Assembly: GCF_900119085.1 (NCBI RefSeq)
Contig: NZ_FPIQ01000020.1
Coordinates: forward strand, 1 to 53,753
DNA: 53,753 nt
Direction of reading: 5' to 3'
Source: Nitrosovibrio sp. Nv17
GTDB taxonomy: Bacteria > Pseudomonadota > Gammaproteobacteria > Burkholderiales > Nitrosomonadaceae
Both the position numbers and the translations under genes were made by a program. Of the stretch, positions 20,612 through 33,726 are shown piece by piece (the stretch's first letter is position 1; each line of letters starts with the position of its first letter). The notes beneath the pieces are model-generated. The model made no database searches. It saw only the letters and a list, made by a program, of their open reading frames with translations, and had not been told where the DNA came from.

Positions 20612-21727
20612 CTACGATTTTCTATAGCTGATCCGATAGATCACCCCCGCGTGGTCGTCCGAGACCAGCAGCGCGCCGTCGGGCATGACCAGCACGTCCA
20701 CGGGCCGGCCCCAGACTTTCTCTTCCTCCAGCCAGCCCTCGGCGAAGATTTCCTGCTTGACGACCTTGCTGTTCCTGAGCTGTATCCGCTGCAGGCGATA
20801 GCCGGTTTTCTTGCGGCGATTCCAGGAGCCATGCTCGGCGACGATGATGTTGTGGCGGTACTCGGGCGGGAACATGGCGCCGGTGTAGAAGCGCATCCCC
20901 AGGGGTGCGACGTGTGCCTCGAACAGGGCGGCGGGAGGCGCGAGCTTGCCGCAGTCGCGCTTGGCGCCGTACTTGGGGTCGAGGATATCGACGCCATGGC
21001 AGTAGGGGTAGCCGAAGTGCAGTCCCTGCCTGGGGGCGTGGTTGAGTTCGTCGGGCGGAAGGTTGTCTCCCATCCAGTCGCGTCCGTTGTCCGTGAACCA
21101 GAGCTCTCCGGTTTCGGGGTGCCAGTCGAAACCCACCGTATTCCTCACGCCCCGGGCGTAGATCTCATGGCCGCTGCCGTCCGGGCGGATGCGCGAGATC
21201 AGCGCGTAGCGGTCGGGGTCGGGTTCGCAGATGTTGCAGGGCGCTCCCACCGGCGCGTAGAGCAGGCCGTCGGGGCCGAAGGCGATGAATTTTCCGCCGT
21301 GGTGCTTCTCGTTGGGATAGTCACTGGCCACGACCACCGGCTTGCCCGGCTGGTCGAGCCTTTCCTCGATACGGTCGTAGCGCAGGATGCGTTCGATCGC
21401 GGAGACGTAGAGTGCACCGTCGCGGAACGCCACCCCCAAGGGCGTGTTGAGCCCCTTCGCCAGGGTCCGTACCTGGCGTGTTTCGCCATGATCGGTGATG
21501 GCGTAGACGTTGCCCGCCGCCATCGACCCGGCGAATACCGTACCGTTGCTGCCCAGCGCAAGCCCGCGCGCATTGGGAACCTGAGCCCATATTTCAATGG
21601 AGAAGCCGGCGGGCAGCCTAATCTTTTCCAGCGGCAGGGCCGGGTCCGATTGCTGTGCGGCGGACAGCGAGGCATGGCAGAATACGGCGCAAAGGATGGC
21701 GAAGAGGAGGGTTTTCAGGTGGGACAT
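20612..21727 (-). CDS. Exported PQQ-dependent sugar dehydrogenase family protein
   Basis: Predicted periplasmic beta-propeller of the soluble glucose/sorbosone dehydrogenase family, which oxidises sugars or related alcohols with PQQ. The 371-residue product starts with a signal peptide (about residues 1-23, ending SLSAA). It then shows family blocks such as LPAGFSIEIWAQVPNARGLALG, GVRNTVGFDWHPETGELWFTDNGRD, the His in EHGSWNRRKKTGYR and the C-terminal GRPVDVLVMPDGALLVSDD. Several Cys residues (CNIC, and CHG through to RDC) may form disulfides. The ATG at 21727 has GGAG upstream. Substrate is unknown and no PQQ synthesis genes are in the window. Confidence 0.88.
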   Translation of the reverse strand: MSHLKTLLFAILCAVFCHASLSAAQQSDPALPLEKIRLPAGFSIEIWAQVPNARGLALGSNGTVFAGSMAAGNVYAITDHGETRQVRTLAKGLNTPLGVAFRDGALYVSAIERILRYDRIEERLDQPGKPVVVASDYPNEKHHGGKFIAFGPDGLLYAPVGAPCNICEPDPDRYALISRIRPDGSGHEIYARGVRNTVGFDWHPETGELWFTDNGRDWMGDNLPPDELNHAPRQGLHFGYPYCHGVDILDPKYGAKRDCGKLAPPAALFEAHVAPLGMRFYTGAMFPPEYRHNIIVAEHGSWNRRKKTGYRLQRIQLRNSKVVKQEIFAEGWLEEEKVWGRPVDVLVMPDGALLVSDDHAGVIYRISYRKS

Positions 21728-21806
21728 GAGTGGAACTCCAGGCGGTTGTGGCACTTCAGCATTCATTCGGACAGGAAACGTTTCGGGAGACAGCAAGACC
21801 GGATGG

Positions 21807-21834
21807 CTTGAAAAACGACGATCCATCCCCATTA
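21807..21834 (+). promoter_or_regulatory. Sigma-32 heat-shock promoter of htpG
   Basis: CTTGAAA at 21807-21813, a 13-nt spacer, then CCCCATTA at 21827-21834. This matches the RpoH consensus (CTTGAAA, 13-17 nt, CCCCATnT) at nearly every position. Transcription would start near 21841, about 24 nt before the htpG ATG and just before its AAGGAG ribosome site. Confidence 0.85.
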
Positions 21835-21864
21835 ATCCTCGTGATTTCATCAAGGAGAAACCCC

Positions 21865-23796
21865 ATGCACGCGACATCCACCCCTGAAACCAAGGAGCAT
21901 CTCAGCTTCCAGACAGAAGTCAAGCAACTGCTCAACCTGATGATTCATTCCTTGTATAGTAACAAGGAAATTTTCCTGCGGGAACTGATCTCCAATGCAT
22001 CGGATGCGGCCGACAAGCTGCGCTTCGAGGGATTGACCGACGGCGCGCTGTACGAATCCGATTCGGATCTGAAGATACGCGTCGGCTACGACGCCGCGGC
22101 GCGTACCATCACGATCGCCGATAATGGCATCGGCATGTCGCGCCAGGAGGTGATCGATCATATCGGCACCATTGCCAAGTCTGGCACACGCGAGTTCTTC
22201 GGTTCCCTGACCGGCGATCAGGCCAAGGATGCCCACCTGATCGGCCAGTTTGGCGTGGGCTTCTATTCGGCCTTCATCGTCGCCGACCGGGTCACGCTCA
22301 CCACGCGCCGGGCGGGGCTGACGCCCGAGCATGGTGTGCGCTGGGAATCGGAGGGCGAGGGGGACTATACCCTCGAGACGGTGGAGAAGCCGGGCCGCGG
22401 CACCGAGATCGTCCTGCATCTTCGGGAGGGTGAGGACGAACTGCTCAGCGGCTGGCGTCTGCGGTCCATCATCCGCAAGTACTCCGATCACATCACGCTG
22501 CCCATCGTGATGAAGAAGGAAGAGTGGTCGCAGGAGAAGAACGAGAACACGATCACCGACGAGGGCGAGACCGTCAATCAGGCCAGCGCGCTCTGGGTGC
22601 GGCCCAAGAACGAGATCACACCGGAGCAGTACGAGGAATTCTACAAGCATGTCGCTCACGACTTCGGGCCGCCGCTGGCCCACGTGCATGCACGGGTGGA
22701 GGGCAAGCAGGAATATACGCAGCTGCTTTATATTCCCGCACGCGCGCCGTTCGATCTGTACGACCGGGAGCCGCGCCACGGCATCAAGCTTTACGTGAGG
22801 CGAGTGTTCATCATGGACGATGCCAGGCAGCTGCTGCCGAACTATCTGCGCTTCGTGCGCGGGGTGATCGATTCCAACGATCTGCCGTTGAACATCTCCC
22901 GTGAGATCCTGCAGGAATCCCGGGATGTCGAAGCGATACGCGCGGGTGCGGTGAAGAAGATCCTCGGCCTGCTCGATGACCTGAGCGGAAGCGAGCAGCA
23001 AGAGGATCAGGCCAAGTTCAAGACGTTCTGGAAGGAGTTCGGGCAGGTACTGAAGGAAGGCGTTGCGGAAGACTATGCCAACCGGGAACGCATCGCCAGG
23101 CTGCTGCGCTTCGTCTCCACCCATGTCGATACGGACGAGCAGACCGTGTCGCTGGCCGACTATGTGGAGCGCATGAAGGAAGGACAGGAAAAGATCTACT
23201 ATGTGACCGCCGACAGCCTCAAGGCGGCCCGGAGCAGTCCGCATCTGGAGATATTCCGCAAGAAGGGCATCGAGGTGCTGCTGCTGTCCGAACGGGTGGA
23301 CGAGTGGCTGGTGGCGAATCTGACCGAATTCGACGGCAAGCCGCTGCAGTCCGTGGCCAAGGGCAGCCTCGACCTCGGCAAGCTGGAGGATGAGACGGAA
23401 AAGAAGGAGCAGGAAAAGGAGGCGGACGACCACAAGGAGCTGACCGAGAAGATCAAGGAGGCGCTCGGTGAGCAGGTGAGGGAAGTGCGAGTCACGCTGC
23501 GCCTGACGGAATCGCCTGCCTGTCTGGTGGTCGACAGCCATGACATGAGCGGCAACCTGGAGCGCCTGCTCAAGTCCGCCGGGCAGAAGGTGGCGCCCAC
23601 CAAGCCCATCCTGGAGATCAATCCCCATCACCCCATGATACGGCGCCTGAAGCTGGAGGATGCCCGTTTCGCCGACTGGAGCCATATCCTGTTCGACCAG
23701 GCGTTGCTGGCCGAGGGAGGGCAGCTCGAGGACCCGGCAAGTTTCGTCAGGCGCGTGAACGACCTGCTTTCGTCGGGCGCATTCCAGGAAGGCTGA
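21865..23796 (+). CDS. htpG: Chaperone HtpG (Hsp90)
   Basis: Cytosolic ATP-dependent Hsp90 chaperone. The 643-residue product has the N-terminal GHKL ATPase elements: [11 protein letters not shown] (Glu/Asn region), DNGIGM and [11 protein letters not shown]. The middle domain includes the [14 protein letters not shown] and [10 protein letters not shown] segments, and a C-terminal dimerisation domain follows. A charged Lys/Glu stretch at about residues 510-530 sits between middle and C-terminal domains. The ATG at 21865 has AAGGAG seven nt upstream; the frame extends further upstream but only through the promoter. Regulation by sigma-32 is indicated. Confidence 0.97.
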   Translation: MHATSTPETKEHLSFQTEVKQLLNLMIHSLYSNKEIFLRELISNASDAADKLRFEGLTDGALYESDSDLKIRVGYDAAARTITIADNGIGMSRQEVIDHIGTIAKSGTREFFGSLTGDQAKDAHLIGQFGVGFYSAFIVADRVTLTTRRAGLTPEHGVRWESEGEGDYTLETVEKPGRGTEIVLHLREGEDELLSGWRLRSIIRKYSDHITLPIVMKKEEWSQEKNENTITDEGETVNQASALWVRPKNEITPEQYEEFYKHVAHDFGPPLAHVHARVEGKQEYTQLLYIPARAPFDLYDREPRHGIKLYVRRVFIMDDARQLLPNYLRFVRGVIDSNDLPLNISREILQESRDVEAIRAGAVKKILGLLDDLSGSEQQEDQAKFKTFWKEFGQVLKEGVAEDYANRERIARLLRFVSTHVDTDEQTVSLADYVERMKEGQEKIYYVTADSLKAARSSPHLEIFRKKGIEVLLLSERVDEWLVANLTEFDGKPLQSVAKGSLDLGKLEDETEKKEQEKEADDHKELTEKIKEALGEQVREVRVTLRLTESPACLVVDSHDMSGNLERLLKSAGQKVAPTKPILEINPHHPMIRRLKLEDARFADWSHILFDQALLAEGGQLEDPASFVRRVNDLLSSGAFQEG

Positions 23797-23828
23797 GCCC
23801 CCGTTCGCTGTCCAGACGAATGAAGGGG

Positions 23829-23864
23829 CCGGGGCCGGATTCTTCTCGGGAAATCCGGCCCCGG
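23829..23864 (+). terminator. Strong hairpin after htpG
   Basis: A perfect 13-bp GC-rich inverted repeat (23829-23841 with 23852-23864, loop 10 nt) lies 32 nt after the htpG stop. It lacks a proper T-run (GTGGCGTTT follows), but position and stability make it the likely end of the htpG transcript. Confidence 0.65.
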
Positions 23865-23941
23865 TGGCGTTTCCGCAAGCGGGGCCGGCTCGACGTTCAG
23901 CGACAGGCATCGGACATACCTTGCCGATGCAATGTGTCATA

Positions 23942-23956
23942 ATATTCCGAGAATAT
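23942..23956. promoter_or_regulatory. 15-bp dyad upstream of the RND efflux operon
   Basis: ATATTC-CGA-GAATAT, perfect 6-bp arms, in the 319-nt gap between htpG and the efflux operon. It is AT-rich in a GC-rich context and overlaps a TAATAT-like hexamer at 23940-23945. It could be an operator for a metal sensor or other dimeric regulator. The rest of the gap (to 24115) shows no other feature beyond short inverted repeats such as GATCC/GGATC at 24010-24023. Confidence 0.35.
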
Positions 23957-24115
23957 GAGCCCTTGTGAACGGAACCAACAGCCATCTTTGCTCATGCGGA
24001 GCATCCGGAGATCCATCCGGATCGGAAGGCCATTCGCGATTGCGCCACCTGCAAGGTCGTCGACGGAACCGTGCGATGCCGAGTGGCACGGTCTAATCAA
24101 GCCATAGGGCAGTCG

Positions 24116-25600
24116 ATGCATCCATCACTCCGCTCCTGCATCATATTGATTCTTGCCGCTCCCTTCACTGCCTTTCCAGCCCAGGATTTACCCGTCTTCG
24201 GGCCCGGCTCGATGGAATCCGGATCCGGCGAACTGCCGCCGCCCGAGCTGCCGGTGGCCGGGGAGGAGCCCCTGGTTCCGGCGCCCGAGGGGCGCCTTGC
24301 CTCGCCGGAATCCGGCGTCGGTGACATCGGGGTGCCTGCAGCCCGCAGGGGTGGGATCGGTACGATGCCGGCACTGAACATGCCTTCGATCAACCTCGGC
24401 AGCGCCATACCCGCCGATGGGCTGTCCATCGAGGATCTGCAGCGGCTGGGGCTGGAGGCGAACGGCCTGGTGCGTGCGGCCCAATCCCAAGTGGACATGG
24501 CGGAATCCGGTGTGGTAGGGGCGGCCGCCTATCCCAACCCGCAGGTGAGCGTGATCGGCGGCCCTCAGCATCCACGCATCCCGGCCGCGAATCCGGCGAC
24601 GAATACGCGGCAGGTCACGGTCACCCAGACCATCGAGAATCCATTCATGCGCAGTGCCCGGATCGGCTCGGCCGAGGCGGGGGTGAAGGCAAGCGAGGCC
24701 AACCATCACCAGGTGAGGGCGGACTTGGCGGCACAATTGCGGGTGCGCGCCTACGAATTGCTGCTGCACCAGGAAATCGCTCGCATGGAGGCCGGGATTT
24801 TCGAACTGATGGAGGAGGTGCGGCGGCGCATCGGTGTGGCGGTGGGCGTAGGGGAGACCGCGCGTTTCGAGCTGGTGCGGGCCGAGGCCGAGGTGCTGAA
24901 CGCAGCCAGCCGCAAGGAAGCGGCGGAGCTGAGCGCGCAGCGTGCGCGCGTGGCCCTGATGCAGTTGACCGCGGGTGCCCTGAGGCAAGGGTTCGTCATC
25001 CGTGCTTCTTTGTTCGATCCGGTCGATCTGCCGCCACTGGAGGAACTGCGGGCGCAGGTGCCCGCCGTCAACCCCGACGTGCTGCGGCTGCAGGCGGAGT
25101 GGGATCGGGCGCGCCTGCGGATCGATCAGGAACGGGCTTCCATCCTGCCGTCGCTGGACATCGCGTACAGCAATTATCAGGATGCCCAATATACCGACAA
25201 CCGGGCCGGCTTCAACGTCAGGATTCCCCTGTTCTACCGCCGCCGTGGCGAGATCGACGCGGCCGTGGCGGATACCGCCCGGGCGTGGGAGACGCTGGAA
25301 TTTCGCCGCTACGAGATCGGGCAACTCCTCGAGTCCGCCTGGCAGTCCCTGCAGATTGCGAGGCGCCGGGTGGAGATGTTCGAGGGCGGCATCATCAAGG
25401 AAGCCGAAAATGCGCTGCAGATCGCCCAGTCGGCGTACCGGTTCGGCGAGCGTCCCCTGATCGACGTACTCGATACCCAGCGCATCCTGCGGGGTATCCT
25501 GATGGATTCCCTGCAGGCACGCTTCGATCTGCAGACGGCTGCGGCCGAGATCGACCGCTTGCGTGCATACTATCCCAGGGAGCAGGGGAGTTCGGAATGA
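24116..25600 (+). CDS. RND efflux outer membrane factor (CzcC/TolC family)
   Basis: Outer-membrane channel of a tripartite efflux pump. The 494-residue product has a signal peptide (about 1-22) and then an unusual Pro/Gly/Glu-rich stretch to about residue 102. Two outer-membrane-efflux repeats follow, with typical helices (LSIEDLQRLGLEANGLVRAA onward) and strands such as SLDIAYSNYQDAQ and FNVRIPLFYRRRGEID. The ending GDP-like motif region FGERPLIDVLDTQR is characteristic. The ATG at 24116 has AGGGCA upstream. The stop overlaps the adaptor gene start (AATGA), showing coupled translation. Metal specificity cannot be read from the sequence. Confidence 0.9.
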   Translation: MHPSLRSCIILILAAPFTAFPAQDLPVFGPGSMESGSGELPPPELPVAGEEPLVPAPEGRLASPESGVGDIGVPAARRGGIGTMPALNMPSINLGSAIPADGLSIEDLQRLGLEANGLVRAAQSQVDMAESGVVGAAAYPNPQVSVIGGPQHPRIPAANPATNTRQVTVTQTIENPFMRSARIGSAEAGVKASEANHHQVRADLAAQLRVRAYELLLHQEIARMEAGIFELMEEVRRRIGVAVGVGETARFELVRAEAEVLNAASRKEAAELSAQRARVALMQLTAGALRQGFVIRASLFDPVDLPPLEELRAQVPAVNPDVLRLQAEWDRARLRIDQERASILPSLDIAYSNYQDAQYTDNRAGFNVRIPLFYRRRGEIDAAVADTARAWETLEFRRYEIGQLLESAWQSLQIARRRVEMFEGGIIKEAENALQIAQSAYRFGERPLIDVLDTQRILRGILMDSLQARFDLQTAAAEIDRLRAYYPREQGSSE

Positions 25601-26754
25601 GAAAAAAAATGTTAGTCATCGGCATGGTCATCCTGTCCACATGCGTAGCCGCGGGTTGCGGGAACAAGGAAACCGCGGCGCCTCCGAACGAGGCCCATCA
25701 GGAGCAGGAGGACGTGAACAGCATCACCCTTCGTCCGGAAGTGGTGCCGCGCATCAAGATCGGCCAGCCCATGATGGTCGCCCTGGCGGACAAGCTGCAG
25801 GTGCCCAGCCAGGTGGAAGTGGACGAGGAGCGCCTGGTGCGCATCGGATCCTATGTCACCGGACGGATCGTGGAGCTGTACGTCATGCTGGGGGACAGCG
25901 TCAGTGCGGGCCAGCCGCTGGCGCGGCTCACCAGCCCGGAGCTGACGCAGGCGCAGCTCGCCTACCTGCGCGCCCATTCCCGTACCGCGCTGACCCAGAA
26001 AGCGGCCGATCGCGCGCACCATCTGCTGGAGGCGGACGTGATCGCGCTCGCCGAAGTGGAACGGCGCGAATCCGAACTGGAGGTTGCCCGTGCCGAACTT
26101 GAGGCGGCCAAGGATCAGCTGCGCCTGCTGGGGGTGGACAGCACCGCGCTGAGGGAGCTCACGGACAACGGCAACATCCTGCCGTCGGTCACCATCAAGG
26201 CATCCAGGAGCGGCACCGTGATCTCGCGCAACGTGATCATCGGCCAGGTGGTGCAACCGGCGGATACGCTGTTCGGTGTCGCCGATCTTTCTTCCGTTTG
26301 GGTGGTGGGGGACGTACCGGAGCAGATCGCGCGCAATGTGCAGGTGAACCAGCACGTGCAGATTCACGTTCCGGCGCTGGGGAACGTGAGCTTCGACGGT
26401 TTGATCGTATTCGTGGCCGACACCGTCAATCCGCTGACCCGGACCGTGATGGTGCGCAGCATGGTGGAGAATCCGGAGCGCAGCCTCAAACCCGACATGC
26501 TGGCAACCATGCACGTCACCGATACCGCCCACCAGAGCCTGGTGGTGCCGGAAACCGCGGTAGTGCGCGAAGCCAATCTCGACTACGTCTTCCTGGCTCA
26601 GGGAAACAACCGGTTCCAGCGGGTGCCGGTCGAACTGGGGCCCGAGGTGGCCGATATGCGGCCGGTGCACAAGGGTATCACCCAGGAGCAGAAGATCGTG
26701 GTGGACGGCGCCTTCCACCTCGACAACGAGCGCAAGCTCGCCGAACTGGAGTAG
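25597..26754 (+). CDS. RND efflux periplasmic adaptor (CzcB-type membrane fusion lipoprotein)
   Basis: Periplasmic adaptor linking pump and outer membrane channel. The 385-residue product has a lipoprotein-type N-terminus with Cys21 after AAG. A barrel-sandwich lipoyl half follows (VRIGSYVTGRIVELYVMLGDSVSAGQ), then a helical hairpin at about residues 125-185, the second lipoyl half (TIKASRSGTVISRNVIIGQVV), a beta-barrel and the membrane-proximal domain. There is no obvious His- or Met-rich N-terminal metal-binding segment of the kind found in CzcB or CusB. The start overlaps the preceding gene by four nt, and the pump gene follows after three nt. Confidence 0.92.
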   Translation: MRKKMLVIGMVILSTCVAAGCGNKETAAPPNEAHQEQEDVNSITLRPEVVPRIKIGQPMMVALADKLQVPSQVEVDEERLVRIGSYVTGRIVELYVMLGDSVSAGQPLARLTSPELTQAQLAYLRAHSRTALTQKAADRAHHLLEADVIALAEVERRESELEVARAELEAAKDQLRLLGVDSTALRELTDNGNILPSVTIKASRSGTVISRNVIIGQVVQPADTLFGVADLSSVWVVGDVPEQIARNVQVNQHVQIHVPALGNVSFDGLIVFVADTVNPLTRTVMVRSMVENPERSLKPDMLATMHVTDTAHQSLVVPETAVVREANLDYVFLAQGNNRFQRVPVELGPEVADMRPVHKGITQEQKIVVDGAFHLDNERKLAELE

Positions 26755-26757
26755 GGC

Positions 26758-30844
<4,087 letters not shown>

Positions 30845-30885
30845 TGCGGGCGATGGATGCGTGGCGGCGACCGGCTGGATGATGC

Positions 30886-31467
30886 ATGTCGACCCGACGC
30901 GGTGAGCGCAGGGAGGAGATTCTGAGGGTGCTGGCCCGACTCCTGGAGGAATCCCGGCCGGTCAGGATCACCACTGCCATGCTGGCGCTCGAGCTGGGCG
31001 TTTCCGAGGCGGCGCTCTATCGGCACTTCGCCAGCAAGGCGCAGATGTTCGAGGGCCTGATCGAGTTCATCGAGCTTACGCTGTTCGGCTTGATCAACAG
31101 GCTGGAGATGGAGGAGCCGAGCGCTGCCTTACGCGTCGAGAAAATGCTGTCGCTGCTGCTCGGGTTTGCGCAGAAGAACCCCGGCATGACGCGGGTATTG
31201 ACCGGTGAGGCACTGATCAACGAGGACCCCCGCCTGCAGCGGCGAATCGACCAGTTGCACGACCGTATCGAAACGACCCTGAAGCAGGCATTGCGCTTTG
31301 CCGTCGGCGAGGAGCACGGGCCGGAGGACATCGATGTCGCTGCGAACGCCAACATAATGATGTGTTATGTGGTGGGACGCTGGCATCAGTTCGTCAGGAG
31401 CGGCTTCAGGCGCAAGCCGCTGGAATACTGGGAAGCGCAGCGCAGGGAGCTGCGGGTTCAGGCGTAG
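30886..31467 (+). CDS. slmA: Nucleoid occlusion factor SlmA (TetR family)
   Basis: TetR-type DNA-binding protein that blocks FtsZ ring formation over the nucleoid. The 193-residue product has an N-terminal helix-turn-helix (ITTAMLALELGVSEAALYRHF, about residues 28-48). The rest aligns with SlmA rather than with ligand-binding TetR repressors: ASKAQMFEGLIEFIE, LLLGFAQKNPGMTRVLTGEAL and the end region RFVRSGFRRKP. Placement right after argB is also common for slmA in related genomes. The last ten nt overlap the convergent moeB gene. Confidence 0.92.
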   Translation: MSTRRGERREEILRVLARLLEESRPVRITTAMLALELGVSEAALYRHFASKAQMFEGLIEFIELTLFGLINRLEMEEPSAALRVEKMLSLLLGFAQKNPGMTRVLTGEALINEDPRLQRRIDQLHDRIETTLKQALRFAVGEEHGPEDIDVAANANIMMCYVVGRWHQFVRSGFRRKPLEYWEAQRRELRVQA

Positions 31468-32237
31468 GCCGCCGGCTGCGGGGTGGCGGAGCAGGCCCCG
31501 CAGGATGTATCCTTGTTCAGCCGGATGGTGCGCCAGGTCATCGCCAGGCCGTCGAGCAGCAGCAGGCGGTGGTTGAGGCTCTGTCCCATATCAAGCAGGA
31601 TTTTCAGGGTCTCGGCAGCCTGGGTGCAACCGATGATTCCCGCCAGCGGGGCGAACACGCCCATTACCGCGCAGCGCGTGTCGTGATCCTCTCCTTCGGC
31701 GGGAAACAGGCAGTGGTAGCAGGGGCTGTCTGCGCGACGCAGGTCGAATACCGCGACCTGCCCATCGAATCGCACCACCGCGCCCGAGACCAGCGGCTTT
31801 CTCCGGGCGATGCAGACCCGGTTGATCGCATGCCGGGTAGAGAAGTTGTCGCTCGCGTCCACCACCACGTCCGCATCGGTGACGTATGGGAGCAGCCGGT
31901 TTTCATCCATGCGCCCATCCACCGCGATGACGCCCACTTCCGGATTGAGGTCCGCCAGGGCGAACCTGATGGAATCCGGCTTGGGCTGGCCGATGCGACT
32001 GGTCGCGTGTCCGATCTGGCGCTGCAGGTTGGTCAGGTCGACCGTGTCGCCGTCGCAGATGGTCAGCCTGCCGACGCCGCTGGCGGCAAGGTAGAGGGCG
32101 GCGGGGGAACCCAGCCCCCCGGCACCGACGATGAGCACGTGCGACCGAGCCAGGGTTTCCTGCCCCTCGATTCCGATCTGGGGCAGCAGGATGTGGCGGC
32201 TGTAGCGCAGCAGCTGGCTGTCGGTCAGGCCGGCCAT
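31458..32237 (-). CDS. moeB: E1-like adenylyltransferase (MoeB/ThiF/HesA family)
   Basis: Activates the C-terminal Gly of a ubiquitin-like sulfur carrier (MoaD or ThiS) by adenylation, for molybdopterin or thiamin synthesis. The 259-residue product has the YSRHILLPQIG start, the nucleotide-binding GAGGLG at 38-43, the DLTNLQRQ block with Arg, and the DASDNFSTRHAIN substrate region. Two zinc Cys pairs are visible (CYHC and CGAC). There is no rhodanese domain. The sulfur-carrier partner is not in the window, so MoeB versus ThiF rests on family habit. It is last in the gpmA-envC-ctpA-moeB run, as often seen in beta- and gammaproteobacteria. Confidence 0.9.
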   Translation of the reverse strand: MAGLTDSQLLRYSRHILLPQIGIEGQETLARSHVLIVGAGGLGSPAALYLAASGVGRLTICDGDTVDLTNLQRQIGHATSRIGQPKPDSIRFALADLNPEVGVIAVDGRMDENRLLPYVTDADVVVDASDNFSTRHAINRVCIARRKPLVSGAVVRFDGQVAVFDLRRADSPCYHCLFPAEGEDHDTRCAVMGVFAPLAGIIGCTQAAETLKILLDMGQSLNHRLLLLDGLAMTWRTIRLNKDTSCGACSATPQPAAYA

Positions 32238-32256
32238 GGCATGCCGGGGAGGTGGC

Positions 32257-33690
32257 TCAGTTGGCCGCCTTGGCGGCGCGCGGGGCCGTATCCGCTGCCG
32301 GGGTGTCGTGCTTGAAGTAGTTCATCGCCTGGATCAGCAGCGTATCCTCGCTGGAGCCGAATTCCGCCGGGGGCGCGACCTTCTTTTCCTTGTCGTCACC
32401 CTCAGGCTTGGGAGCCTTGGCGGCGGGCTTGGGCTCGAGCTTGGGTTTCTCGGTCTTTTCCGGTTCCCCCTTGCCATTGGAGAGGTGCCGATCCAGATCT
32501 GCTTCGCGCAGGCGCTCTACCTCGTCCCTGGCGGATTCGTCCAGAATGTCCGGCGTGATGCCCTTGGCCTGGATGGATTGCCCATGGGGGGTATAGTAGC
32601 GCGCAGTGGTGAGCTTGATCGCGGTATTGTTGCCCAGTGGCAGAATGGTCTGCACCGAGCCCTTGCCGAACGTCTGCGTTCCCATGACGACAGACCGCTT
32701 GTGATCCTGCAAGGCACCCGCCACGATTTCCGAGGCGGAGGCCGAACCTCCGTTCACCAGGGTCACCATCGGTATCGTCTTGATTTCCGGCGGCAGGCGC
32801 TTCAGGTAGTCGTTGCGCGTATTGCGCAGATAGAATTCGGGGCTGGCCTTCAGTTCCATCTTGGCGTCATCCGTGCGGCCGTCGGTGTAGACCACCAGCG
32901 ACTCGGGCGGAAGGAAGGCGGCCGAGACCGCCACCGCGCCATTGAGCAGGCCGCCCGGGTCGTTGCGCAGGTCCAGCACCAGTCCTTTCATTGGCACGGG
33001 ACTCTCCTTGAAGAGCTTTTCCAGCGCCTTGGCGAGGTTCTCGCCGGTCTGTTCCTGAAATTGCGTGATGCGCACGTAAGCGTATCCCGGTTCGATCATC
33101 TTCGACTTGACGCTCTGGATCTTGATGATGGCGCGTATCAGCGGGAATATCAGCGGCTTGGGCTCCCCCTTGCGCATGACGCTTAGGGTGATGGGGGTAT
33201 CGGGCTTGCCGCGCATGCGCTTGATTGCATCGGTGAGCGAGAGGCCCTTGACTGCGGTGTCGTCCAGCTTGATGATGAGGTCGCCGGGCTTGATGCCCGC
33301 GCGAAACGCGGGCGTGTCCTCGATCGGCGAGATGACCTTGACAAATCCGTCTTCCATGCTGACCTCGATTCCCAGTCCGCCGAACTCGCCCTGGGTCCCG
33401 ATCTGCAGTTCCTTGAACGCATCCGAATCGAGGTAGGCGGAGTGCGGGTCGAGACCGGTCAGCATGCCGTTGATGGCTTCGGTGATGAGTTTTTTATCCT
33501 CCACCGGTTCCACGTAGTCGCTCTTGATGCGGCCGAATACCTCACTGAAGGCACGCAGCTCCTCGATGGGCAGCGGACGCAATACCTCCGTCGCCTCCTT
33601 CTCGGCGACTGCCGAGAAATTGAGACCCAGCATTATGCCCGCCGTGGCCCCGAGCACCAGCAGGCCCAATTGCCGCATCGTATTGCCCAT
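32257..33690 (-). CDS. ctpA: Carboxy-terminal processing protease (S41 family)
   Basis: Periplasmic Ser/Lys protease that trims or degrades envelope proteins from the C-terminus and often acts on murein hydrolases. The 477-residue product has an N-terminal signal/anchor (about 1-28) and a PDZ domain at about 90-165 (GIEVSMEDGFVKVISPIEDTP, with GDLI). The catalytic domain follows, with Ser in GGSASASE and Lys in FGKGSVQ. A low-complexity Lys/Pro/Glu tail (about 410-450) follows the catalytic domain. It sits between envC and moeB with short gaps (36 and 19 nt). Confidence 0.96.
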   Translation of the reverse strand: MGNTMRQLGLLVLGATAGIMLGLNFSAVAEKEATEVLRPLPIEELRAFSEVFGRIKSDYVEPVEDKKLITEAINGMLTGLDPHSAYLDSDAFKELQIGTQGEFGGLGIEVSMEDGFVKVISPIEDTPAFRAGIKPGDLIIKLDDTAVKGLSLTDAIKRMRGKPDTPITLSVMRKGEPKPLIFPLIRAIIKIQSVKSKMIEPGYAYVRITQFQEQTGENLAKALEKLFKESPVPMKGLVLDLRNDPGGLLNGAVAVSAAFLPPESLVVYTDGRTDDAKMELKASPEFYLRNTRNDYLKRLPPEIKTIPMVTLVNGGSASASEIVAGALQDHKRSVVMGTQTFGKGSVQTILPLGNNTAIKLTTARYYTPHGQSIQAKGITPDILDESARDEVERLREADLDRHLSNGKGEPEKTEKPKLEPKPAAKAPKPEGDDKEKKVAPPAEFGSSEDTLLIQAMNYFKHDTPAADTAPRAAKAAN

Positions 33691-33726
33691 TAAGCTATCT
33701 CCACACGTGTCGATTTCCAGAGCCGT

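Noticed and set aside
21850-23985. 711-residue open frame antisense to htpG
   Set aside because: It overlaps all of a well conserved chaperone gene and shows no recognisable protein features.
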